Origin: Bacteroidota bacterium
Lineage (GTDB): Bacteria > Bacteroidota > Bacteroidia > B-17B0 > Aurantibacillaceae
Reading direction: 5' to 3'
Length of the DNA: 64,000 nt
NCBI GenBank assembly: GCA_030692515.1
Contig: JAUXZS010000020.1
Location: forward strand, 434,001-498,000
Below the pieces are notes generated by a model. It had not been told where the DNA came from. It saw only the letters and a list, made by a program, of their open reading frames with translations, and searched no databases. Numbering within the stretch: the first letter of the stretch is position 1; the number at the start of each line of letters is the position of its first letter. The position numbers and the translations under genes were made by a program. Shown here one piece after another: positions 17,905 to 25,827 of this stretch.

Positions 17905-20900
17905 TTAATGAAAATTCCTCCCACCATAAAAAACATCTCCTTGTTCAGCTTTTAAAATCTTATCTGCTCCGGGGTATCTGCTCATGTCGTAATCCTTCGA
18001 TTGATCTTCGGAAGCCCTCGCTTCTACATCACCAAGCGGCATTAAAAGTCCTGTTAAATCATAGCAACGGCTTGCTATAACATGTATTACTTCCCCCTCT
18101 TTCTGCAATTTACCTTCAACCATTAAAAAACGGCTGTGCACTATCTCTTTGCGGTATTGTGTAAACAGCTTTTCAAAAACAACCAAGTTAGCTACCCCTG
18201 TTTCATCTTCAATGGTTATAAAACAAATGCCGCTCGCTGTTCCCGGCCGCTGTCTTACCAATACAAGTCCTGCGACTTTTATAAATGAGCCATCATTACG
18301 GATTGGTAATTCTTGGTTGGCAACAACGTGTAGATGCGAAAGTTTGTTTCTAATAAAACTAACAGGATGCGCTTTTAATGAGAGAGAAAAAGATTTATAA
18401 TCTTCAAAAACGTGTTGAAATAAATTCATTTCCGGAAGCTGAATATCTTTTTCTGCAGAGGTATCAATAGGTTGTCCTGCAAATAAACCTGTATTATGAT
18501 CCTTAAGTGCAGAAATTTCCCAAAGTGCTTTACGTCGCTCCAAACCAATAGAGCGAAATGCATCTGCATTAGCAAGTAATTCCAATGCTGATAAGGAAAC
18601 ACCTGCATCAAATAACACGCCTATCCGGTGGCTCCCTGTTTTCGATTTTGAACTTTGTGTCTTATCTTTTAAATTTTGTGCTTTCAACGTTTCTCGCATT
18701 GCCACAAGTAGCTGCATGTCTTCTTCCCGCAATCCTTTCACTTGCCTGAAACCCAAGCGCAAAGAATGGTACTTGCCTTGTTTTTCTTCCAATGTATTAT
18801 CCCAATTACTATAATTAACATCAATAGGCCTTACTCCTACCTCATGTTTGCTAGCGTCCGAAATAATTTGCGCAGGTTGGTAAAAACCCATTGGTTGACT
18901 ATTTAATAATCCTGCTGCAAACACATCGGGATAATGGCATTTAAGCCATGCAGAAACATAAGCAAGCAATGCAAAACTGGCAGAATGGCTTTCTGGAAAA
19001 CCATAACCGCTAAAACCTTTCAATTGCTTAAACGTACTTTTAGCGTATTCTTCTGTATAGCCTTTGGCCATCATGCCCTTTACAAGTTTCTCTTCAAACA
19101 TCCCAACACGACCATCTGCTTTAAAAGAAGCCATGCTTCTTCTTAATTGATCAGCCTCTGCATCTGTAAATCCCCCCGCAATAATGGCCACTTCCATTGC
19201 CTGTTCTTGGAATAAAACAACACCCATGGTTCTACCTAAAATTTCTTCCAGTTCTTTAGATGGATATACTATTGGCTCTTCGCCATTACGCCTGCGTAAA
19301 AGGGGATTAACGGCCCCCCCCTGTATCGGCCCAGGTCTTACCATAGCAACTTGCATCACAAGGTCATAAAAACATCTGGCTTTCATGCGTGGCGACATGC
19401 TCATTTGCGCACGGCTTTCGATTTGAAAAACACCAATTGTATCGGCTTTGCATATCATATCATAAACCACTGGATCATCTTGCGGTATATTCGCAAGCGT
19501 TAGGTCAAGGTTGTAATGCTGTTTCACCAAATCAAAACAAATGCGTATACAAGTTAACATACCAAGTGCCAACACATCTACTTTTAAAATTCCTAAACTC
19601 TCTATATCATCTTTGTTCCATTCTATATTGGTACGGTTTTCCATTCGCGCATTTAATATAGGACACAGATCAGATATTTTGTTCTCCGTAAGTACAAAGC
19701 CGCCTGTGTGCTGCCCTAATTGCCTTGGAAACCCTCTGTATTGATTTGTCAAATTTAATACCTTTATTAAATGCGGATCTTTAGCATTAAATCCGGAAGA
19801 TGTGGCCCCTTCACCTTCAAGCCATTCTTCTGTAAATTCCCAACCCGAAGATGCAAGGCTGTCGATTGCATCCAATGAAAGTCCCATCGCTTTTCCTACA
19901 TCACGCACAGCGCCTTTAAAATGTACCTGCGTAACGGTTGCAACAATTGCGGCATGTTCACGCCCATACTTTCCATAAATGTATTGGATAATCTCTTCAC
20001 GCCGGTCATGTTCAAAATCTACATCAATATCAGGCGGCTCGTCTCGTGCATCACTCATAAATCTGCTAAAAAGCAAACGATGTTTAGTAGGATTTACTGG
20101 GGTAATTCCAAGGCAATAACAAATTACAGAGTTAGCCGCTGAGCCACGCCCTTGGCACAATATGCCAAGCCGCCGCGCTTCCCAAACATAATCATGTACC
20201 GTTAAAAAATAATAAGCAAGATCTTTTCGTGCTATAAATGCCAATTCAAATTCAATACTCTTTTTTACTTTCTCCGGTATTTGCTCACCAAACATTTTGT
20301 GCGCACCTATCCATGTATGATGAGTTAATTCCTCCTGGTGCGTTCGTCCTTCTGTGGTAAGACCTTTAGGATAGGTGTATTTTAATTCGCTTAAACAGAA
20401 CTGGCAGGCATCAGCAATTTTTTTTGTGTTCGTAATTGCATCGGGGTATTGTGCAAACAAGCGTTTCATCTCTTTGGCTGTTTTTAAATAACGCTCCGCG
20501 TTTTGATACAATTTAAATCCGGCATTTGTGATGGTGCATTTTTCACGGATACAAGTAAGTACATCTTGTAATTCTCTTCTTTCAGGCGCATGGTAATGCA
20601 CATCGTTTAGAGCAACTAAGGGTACATTATAAATTTTAGAAAGTTCACCTAAACGGAATAGTTTTTTATTGTCACTGGCATGATACGAACGTGTTGCTCC
20701 CAAATAAAAATTACCACCTAGTTTCTGTTTGTATTCTTTCAGGCATTCGATAAAAGGTTCTTCTATTTCAAAAGCAGTATTTAAAGAGGCCGGAGGAACC
20801 ATAATAAATAACAGGTCTTTTGAAAATTCATACACATCTTTCTTATATAAAAAACATTTTCCTTTTTCGGCACGCAAATTTCCTTCTGATAATAATCCTG

Positions 20901-21165
20901 ATAAATTCGCATAAGCCTGTTTTGTTTTAGGATAAGCAAGCAAAGCATGTCCATCCAATAATTCTAAACGGCACGCAGGTATGATTCGTATATTTTTTCC
21001 TTTCGTAGCTGAGTACGCTCTTACAACTCCGGCAAGTGTGTTAAAATCAGTAATCGCAATTTCAGTATAACCTAAAAGCAAAGCTTGCTCAACCAGTTCT
21101 TCAGGATGAGAACCACCTCTTAAAAAAGTAAAATTGCTTGTTATTTGTAGTTCAGTATAATCCAT
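17905..21165 (-). CDS. dnaE2: Error-prone DNA polymerase DnaE2 (ImuC)
   Basis: The C-family polymerase of the ImuA-ImuB-DnaE2 mutasome, which carries out damage-induced translesion synthesis. The N-terminal PHP domain (YTELQITSNFTFLRGGSHPEEL) has lost the usual ELHC metal-binding His (ELQI here), so its phosphoesterase activity is doubtful. The polymerase centre is intact: PDIDVDFEHDRREEII places the first two catalytic aspartates at D379 and D381, and KVDVLALGML gives the third at D530. GVVLFQEQAM, the helix-hairpin-helix region (SFKADGRVGMF to GFSGYGFPESHSASFA) and a C-terminal OB-fold (VAGLVLVRQRPGTASGICFI) follow. I start the gene at the ATG at 21165, which shares one base with the imuB stop (TGATG), a translational-coupling overlap; the upstream in-frame ATG at 21192 would give nine spurious residues. 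Length 1086 residues, normal for the family. Richer in G+C than neighbouring genes. Confidence 0.95.
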   Translation of the reverse strand: MDYTELQITSNFTFLRGGSHPEELVEQALLLGYTEIAITDFNTLAGVVRAYSATKGKNIRIIPACRLELLDGHALLAYPKTKQAYANLSGLLSEGNLRAEKGKCFLYKKDVYEFSKDLLFIMVPPASLNTAFEIEEPFIECLKEYKQKLGGNFYLGATRSYHASDNKKLFRLGELSKIYNVPLVALNDVHYHAPERRELQDVLTCIREKCTITNAGFKLYQNAERYLKTAKEMKRLFAQYPDAITNTKKIADACQFCLSELKYTYPKGLTTEGRTHQEELTHHTWIGAHKMFGEQIPEKVKKSIEFELAFIARKDLAYYFLTVHDYVWEARRLGILCQGRGSAANSVICYCLGITPVNPTKHRLLFSRFMSDARDEPPDIDVDFEHDRREEIIQYIYGKYGREHAAIVATVTQVHFKGAVRDVGKAMGLSLDAIDSLASSGWEFTEEWLEGEGATSSGFNAKDPHLIKVLNLTNQYRGFPRQLGQHTGGFVLTENKISDLCPILNARMENRTNIEWNKDDIESLGILKVDVLALGMLTCIRICFDLVKQHYNLDLTLANIPQDDPVVYDMICKADTIGVFQIESRAQMSMSPRMKARCFYDLVMQVAMVRPGPIQGGAVNPLLRRRNGEEPIVYPSKELEEILGRTMGVVLFQEQAMEVAIIAGGFTDAEADQLRRSMASFKADGRVGMFEEKLVKGMMAKGYTEEYAKSTFKQLKGFSGYGFPESHSASFALLAYVSAWLKCHYPDVFAAGLLNSQPMGFYQPAQIISDASKHEVGVRPIDVNYSNWDNTLEEKQGKYHSLRLGFRQVKGLREEDMQLLVAMRETLKAQNLKDKTQSSKSKTGSHRIGVLFDAGVSLSALELLANADAFRSIGLERRKALWEISALKDHNTGLFAGQPIDTSAEKDIQLPEMNLFQHVFEDYKSFSLSLKAHPVSFIRNKLSHLHVVANQELPIRNDGSFIKVAGLVLVRQRPGTASGICFITIEDETGVANLVVFEKLFTQYRKEIVHSRFLMVEGKLQKEGEVIHVIASRCYDLTGLLMPLGDVEARASEDQSKDYDMSRYPGADKILKAEQGDVFYGGRNFH

Positions 21166-22661
21166 CACGTAAAAAATCCATGTATAAACCATTTTACATT
21201 ACCGCTATCATAATCGCCTGAACGAAAAAGCCAGTAGCGTGAGCCGTGTTCATCTTCCACGCAATAGTAATCCCTGTATAATCCTTGCTGTAGCCACCAT
21301 TCCTGTTCAATGCGTTCGGGTCCATCTGCTTTTTTTACATTATGTATAACACCTTTATATCGAAATAATAATGGCGGATAATCAGGAATAGGAACACTCA
21401 CTTCTATTAATTCTGGAACAGGTAAAATATGTAATGGCCTTGGCAAATCTGTTCGCCATTCGGTACTCGCTTTTTCGCTTAACGATGTTGCATTTTTAAA
21501 AGACCGTTCAGGCCAGTAATGTTCTGCGGGTAAATAACGATGTATAGCTTGCACACCTGTTTTACCTGATAGTCTGTCTAGTAATTCAGCAATAACGGAT
21601 TCGTCTTTGCCGCTTACTGTCCATAAAGCATCTTGCGAACTATGTAACTCTTCTACAACTAAAGCATCCATCACAAATAATTCAATTCCTAGATCAGGTT
21701 CTATTTGGGATATTTTATTTTCAAACAGTTTATATAAATGTAATGTATTCCTAGATGGCTTACTTGTGCCTATTTCTGTTTTTACAACAACACCATCTAA
21801 ACGATAACAGGTTAAGGTGCATTTACGCAATCCTTTCATTTCCTGTTGCAAACGTTCACATAACATCTGCAATAAAGTTTTAATAGCAATTTCAATACCC
21901 TCCGCGGTGCGTATTGGTTCTAAACTTGGTAAACGTTTCTGGAAAGGTATAAGAGGTTGCATAGGCTCTGTAATTTCCATTTCTTCACCAAGGGCTTGTG
22001 CTAATCGTTTTAATATACTTTGTCCAAAACGTCTTTTTAATGCGCTACTTGGCATGGTAATAAAGCTGCCTATGGTTTTTAATCCAAGCTTATCCAGTTT
22101 ATCTATGATCGAAGGTTCTAATCGCAAAGCAGTATTGGGTAAAGAAGTAAGGGCTTTTACTTCTTTACCTGTTTCAATAATACTTCCGCTATTTCCAAAA
22201 TGGCAAACCGCCCATGCTGTACCTATTGTATCTGCCATAGCACTTCTTATTGTATAACCAAAGGCATTAAATTTTTTATGAATATCATTTAGGTAATTTT
22301 GTTCACCTCCCCACAAATGTGTGCAACCGCTTACATCCAATATTAAAACATCTGGCAGGTCAATCGAAATAAAAGGCGAATACCGGATACACCATTCAGC
22401 TAATGCAGTTAATAATTTCTTAGGTTCAGCTTCATCGTAATCACATACGGTTAATTCGGGTAATAACGCTTTGCAGTCTGCCAGTACCATATCAACCCGA
22501 ATTCCTTTTTCTTGTGCTAATGCATTTATTGCTTTAACAACACGCCTACCTCTTTCATTCACTACTAAAACAAAAGGTATATCTTTTAACTCAGGCTGTT
22601 TACGTAAGAACCTATCAGTTACCAAATGAGGAAACCATATCACCGCAATCCTTCTACTCAT
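21165..22661 (-). CDS. imuB: ImuB, Y-family polymerase-like mutasome hub
   Basis: 498 residues, related to Y-family DNA polymerases but without their active site. The first acidic motif is replaced by AVIWFPHLVTDRF, and the SIDEA-type motif by LILDVSGCTHLWGGEQ, as expected for ImuB. ImuB acts as the non-catalytic adaptor that links the sliding clamp, ImuA and DnaE2. The finger/palm core lies at about 1-180, a helix-hairpin-helix/thumb region at about 190-250 (KLDKLGLKTIGSFITMPSSALKRRFG), and the little-finger equivalent up to about 360. The C-terminal part (VPIPDYPPLLFRYKG, GPERIEQEWW, RDYYCVEDEHGSRYWLFR) is the conserved ImuB tail. It starts 2 bases after the imuA stop and ends in a TGATG overlap with dnaE2, so all three are one operon. 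Confidence 0.93.
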   Translation of the reverse strand: MSRRIAVIWFPHLVTDRFLRKQPELKDIPFVLVVNERGRRVVKAINALAQEKGIRVDMVLADCKALLPELTVCDYDEAEPKKLLTALAEWCIRYSPFISIDLPDVLILDVSGCTHLWGGEQNYLNDIHKKFNAFGYTIRSAMADTIGTAWAVCHFGNSGSIIETGKEVKALTSLPNTALRLEPSIIDKLDKLGLKTIGSFITMPSSALKRRFGQSILKRLAQALGEEMEITEPMQPLIPFQKRLPSLEPIRTAEGIEIAIKTLLQMLCERLQQEMKGLRKCTLTCYRLDGVVVKTEIGTSKPSRNTLHLYKLFENKISQIEPDLGIELFVMDALVVEELHSSQDALWTVSGKDESVIAELLDRLSGKTGVQAIHRYLPAEHYWPERSFKNATSLSEKASTEWRTDLPRPLHILPVPELIEVSVPIPDYPPLLFRYKGVIHNVKKADGPERIEQEWWLQQGLYRDYYCVEDEHGSRYWLFRSGDYDSGNVKWFIHGFFT

Positions 22662-22663
22662 AT

Positions 22664-23404
22664 CTAACCAATTTGCCTTTCATCAATCTCATCTATAATA
22701 ATTTGTTCGGGCAATATGTATTCTAATCCCTTGGGCGACCATTGTACCTGCCAATTTCCTGTTTTACCGTTTCTTACTTTTAATAATTCTACATGCCATC
22801 TCGAAAACCCAACGCCAGGTGTTTCACCGGCTGCACTTACAATAGATTTTATTTTCCATCTGCTCACACAAGCAACCGCATTTTCTGTCTTTGGTCTAAA
22901 GCGATGAATGAATCCAGTAACATGGCTTTTCTCAACTGCTAATTGCAATCTTCTTGAATCATTAAAAGTCAGTTCTGTAATTTCTCCTACAACGGCCACA
23001 AGCGCATTGCATTTTAAAGCTTCTTCAACAGCCCACAATGTATCTTTGGTTCTGCCGGCATCTACAAATAAAATGCGTTCAGGATCTATTCCAAATCCTT
23101 TTAATGCGCTCGGAAAAACACTTCTCCTTGGCACAGTGCTTATCCATAAACAATATCCTGAGTTGGGCATTAGCTTTCCAAGCACAACCGAAATAAAACC
23201 ACTGGTGCAGGTGGCTTCTTCGGCAGTATTGCTTATCAGTTCATGAACCGCTCCTTTTGTAAATACTTTTCCCGGAAAAGCGGCTTCCATAATTCCTAAA
23301 CCAATGCTTAAAGGTTGATCGGCAGGAGGCACATGGTTCTGTTGCAACTTCTCAATTTGTTGTTGCAATTGTTCAATCATGACTCTGTCTGCTACCTTTC
23401 TCAT
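22664..23404 (-). CDS. imuA: ImuA, RecA/SulA-like mutasome component
   Basis: 246 residues, first gene of the mutasome operon. A basic, coiled N-terminus (MIEQLQQQIEKLQ) precedes a degenerate RecA-like core: LSIGLGIMEAAFPGKVFTKG, then AVHELIS and FISVVLGKL where RecA would have Walker A, then YCLWIS. The segments ERILFVDAGRTKDTLWAVEEAL and NALVAVVGEITEL are typical of ImuA. No functional Walker A (GxxxxGKT) is visible. The C-terminus (WHVELLKVRNGKTGNWQVQW) is the conserved ImuA ending. ImuA is needed with ImuB and DnaE2 for damage-induced mutagenesis. An in-frame ATG at codon 9 is an alternative start. Upstream lies an imperfect dyad that may be the damage-response operator. Confidence 0.9.
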   Translation of the reverse strand: MRKVADRVMIEQLQQQIEKLQQNHVPPADQPLSIGLGIMEAAFPGKVFTKGAVHELISNTAEEATCTSGFISVVLGKLMPNSGYCLWISTVPRRSVFPSALKGFGIDPERILFVDAGRTKDTLWAVEEALKCNALVAVVGEITELTFNDSRRLQLAVEKSHVTGFIHRFRPKTENAVACVSRWKIKSIVSAAGETPGVGFSRWHVELLKVRNGKTGNWQVQWSPKGLEYILPEQIIIDEIDERQIG

Positions 23405-23441
23405 TCCGCTTATTTGGAATAATAAAGGTAACTACATATAA

Positions 23442-23457
23442 TAGCAATTTTACGCTA
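23442..23457. promoter_or_regulatory. Imperfect dyad upstream of imuA (possible SOS operator)
   Basis: TAGCAATTTTACGCTA is a partial palindrome with outer half-sites TAGC/GCTA, 38 bases upstream of the imuA start. LexA boxes are poorly conserved across Bacteroidota, so this is only a positional candidate. Confidence 0.25.
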
Positions 23458-23662
23458 CAAATTATAGTAAGTTAATTTTTTAACACTTGAAGCCCAGTAT
23501 GTTATTTTTTCAATAATACATTTTCAAAAAAATTCCCACAGGCGGGTATCAGATAAATTATCAAATACATTACTTTTCTTCATCGTTGATAAAGTAAACT
23601 CTTCTTTTTACTTACTAAAATATTACACAATAAAAAATACCAGTTTGCAATACCCTTTTGTG

Positions 23663-23747
23663 TACCACAGATTCGCTTTCAGAAAAACCAGAAAGAATAA
23701 GTCAATCTTAAATACTAAAGATTATATTAGGATTCATTCACACATTT
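23663..23747 (+). repeat. Right copy of the direct repeat bracketing the mutasome cassette
   Basis: Partner of 17761-17846, same orientation. It lies 258 bases upstream of the imuA start. The two copies and everything between them span about 6.0 kb. Confidence 0.75.
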
Positions 23748-23947
23748 ATAGCCACCGTAGCTTTAATTCTACCTAAACGCCGAAAACTTAGTAAACACAA
23801 AGGGTTTGGTTTTTTTTGATACGGTTTTGAATTGTTGTTTTTATTTATAGTTGTTAAAGGGGTTTAACACACTAAAAAAAATAAAATCATGCAAGCCTAC
23901 AAAACACTTTCTTATTTCTTATCTTTAGTCCACTTTATGCAGGCTAT

Positions 23948-24373
23948 TTACAGGCAGTAATAATTTGAATGCGTAAATGGCTTTAACAGTTGTTTGTTTA
24001 TCTCTTCAATAATTCCATTTTCGAATAAAGGTTTGAGACAGTGTCCATCAAAACCTTGTTTCAAATACCATTCTCTGGAACCTGAGGCTGCTGTTACAGC
24101 TATTATTTTAATATGATTGTATTTTCTATTGTATCTGATAGTTCTCATGGTTTTTGGACCATCCATTGCTGGGTCATCTAGATTAATATCCATTAAAACA
24201 ATATCAAATTTTGTTTTTTCAATCATGATTAAAGCATCATATCCATTTGTTACTGAATGGACTTTAAAATGGGCTTTAAGATACGTCTCAGCTAAAAAGA
24301 TACTGGATGGATCGTCCTCTACAATTAATATTTTAAAGGGTTGAATTGGTTTTTCGTTTAGTTCAATATTCAT
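23948..24373 (-). CDS. Stand-alone receiver-domain response regulator
   Basis: 141 residues, a single CheY-like receiver domain. It has the acidic triad E19/D20/D21 (ILIVEDDPSS), phospho-acceptor D62 (IVLMDINLDDPAMDGPKTM), the conserved Thr/Ser in AVTAASGS and the Lys in CLKPLFENG. There is no output domain, so it would act through protein partners, for example as a phosphotransfer intermediate or a hybrid-kinase partner. No histidine kinase is next to it. The short gap to the hypothetical gene upstream (61 bases) allows co-transcription. Confidence 0.9.
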   Translation of the reverse strand: MNIELNEKPIQPFKILIVEDDPSSIFLAETYLKAHFKVHSVTNGYDALIMIEKTKFDIVLMDINLDDPAMDGPKTMRTIRYNRKYNHIKIIAVTAASGSREWYLKQGFDGHCLKPLFENGIIEEINKQLLKPFTHSNYYCL

Positions 24374-24434
24374 AGTTTCAATTGCTTAATAAACTAATAT
24401 TCAAAATATTTGTGACTTTTATATTAACCAGAAA

Positions 24435-24956
24435 TTAATTCTTAGTGCGGGCAAGAATTGGTTTATAAAGCTGTCTTTTCATATTCGCGGTGTATTCTTC
24501 GTTATAATAAAACCATTCAGCATCTTTGTCATAGTTAATTATGGCTATTGGAAAATCAAGAGCATCTTGATCTATTGCCTGAGCACCGGTTAGAGGAATA
24601 AGCTCTGTGTCAAAATGGAATTTGTACAACCCATTTTTGTTTTTTGGGAGGTCGGTACAAATACTTATGAGGCGCTGGTAATATCCCGATTTACTTATTC
24701 GAATAGTATACCAATGGTTTTTTAAGAGTGAAAACTTGAATGAACGCCTGCCTTTGATAGTTATTTGCTGTATTATTTTATTATCAAGAAGTAGCTCTGC
24801 TGTATACGAATCGTTTCCATCAACACTTTTAGCTTGTATATTTCCGCTAATGTCAAGGCAAATACTCTCTGGATTATTTGAGTTATAGAATAATTCACTT
24901 GAAAATGTCAGTGTCATCTTAAACACCAGCATAATAATCATAAATTTTGTTTTCAT
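24435..24956 (-). CDS. Exported protein of unknown function
   Basis: 173 residues with an N-terminal hydrophobic stretch (KFMIIMLVFKMTLTFSS) that looks like a signal peptide. The mature part begins with NNPESICLDISGNIQAKS and continues with strands such as YTAELLLDNKIIQQITIKG, RRSFKFSLLKNHWYTIRISKSGYYQRLISI. This is reminiscent of the carboxypeptidase-regulatory-like beta-sandwich found in many Bacteroidota envelope proteins. The C-terminal end (FYYNEEYTANMKRQLYK) is more helical. I do not recognise a named family. It lies upstream of the orphan response regulator on the same strand. Confidence 0.7.
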   Translation of the reverse strand: MKTKFMIIMLVFKMTLTFSSELFYNSNNPESICLDISGNIQAKSVDGNDSYTAELLLDNKIIQQITIKGRRSFKFSLLKNHWYTIRISKSGYYQRLISICTDLPKNKNGLYKFHFDTELIPLTGAQAIDQDALDFPIAIINYDKDAEWFYYNEEYTANMKRQLYKPILARTKN

Positions 24957-25827
24957 ATATTCCGGATTTAATAAATTAATTTTAAAAAAATTTCAAAACC
25001 ACTACAAATAAGGGATGTAAACACCTAGTCCAAAGACTTAGGCAGTAAAACTTCCCGGTCGATGCATACTTTCATTATAGCTGAAATAATGAAAAAAAAA
25101 CATAAAAATCTTCGCTTTTTCGAATAATATATTTTTCATAATAATTAGGTTTAGACATTTCAAATTTCCGGCTATTGAGTTGTAATAAAAAGGTAAGCTG
25201 TTGCTTTTTTCTACATATGTAAGAATATTATTTTTGTTGTAGTTTAAACATAATTTTACACCAGAAAAGCTTTTGTACATTTATGAATACTTATAAATCT
25301 GCCCGCCACACCTTTTTTGCAGGGTGGGAGGTTTGATGCTTCGGAAGGAAGAGCAAAAGTGCGTTGACTTGTGCGATTGTTGTCCTAATGGGCTTCGGCT
25401 AAAAGAGCGTCTGCAGGCAAAAAATAAACATCGGTAATTGTCCGCCCAAATGGTTGTTTGGAAACTTTCCAGAAAAGCCGCTGACGAAATTATTTTATTT
25501 ACGAGGAATTATCTTACGAAGACGAGTCCAACAAAAACAGAATAAAAAAGTAGACTTGCTCAAATGTTTATTTCAAAAAAATTGGGGTTCATAGGTATAT
25601 TAGATTTATATTTTAAGAAACACAAAGAATAACTTAAAAACCCAACAAATTTAAACTCTAATTTATTGAAAATCAAAATATTAACGGCCAATACCTATTT
25701 CTTATCGCCAATTTTCAACATTTCGTCGCAATTCCATTAAAGTCACATGCCGATTACTTACATTTATCTTTAAATAAAATACTTCGATTTTTCTTACATA
25801 TGTAAGATTTAATTTAATAAATGTAAT
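24957..25827. other. 871-bp gene-free region with a G+C-rich patch
   Basis: An 80-codon minus-strand frame (25038-25280) has no support. 25300-25560 is clearly richer in G+C than its flanks, begins with a near-palindromic segment (GCCCGCC at 25300 and GGTGGGAGG at 25323), and has no complete gene in any frame. It could be a dispersed non-coding repeat, a decayed gene or a structured RNA. 25560-25827 is AT-rich and carries the promoter region of the gene at 25828. Confidence 0.5.
25792..25807. promoter_or_regulatory. Perfect 16-bp palindrome upstream of the T9SS gene
   Basis: TCTTACATATGTAAGA is a perfect inverted repeat ending 20 bases before the ATG at 25828. Related sites are ACATATGTAAGA at 25213-25224 and ACACATGTAAGA read on the minus strand near 31531-31542, upstream of the convergent T9SS gene. 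This suggests a shared operator. Confidence 0.45.

Larger units (their letters stand above)
23405..23947. other. 543-bp intergenic region upstream of the mutasome operon
   Basis: It holds the imuA promoter region, the dyad at 23442, the right-hand direct repeat at 23663, and between 23760 and 23940 sequence in which I recognise no gene. A T-rich run at 23812-23818 follows a weak stem; I do not call it a terminator. Confidence 0.5.

Noticed and set aside
25038-25280. 80-codon minus-strand frame in the 24957-25827 gap
   Set aside because: Low-complexity hydrophobic composition, no domain and no neighbour support.
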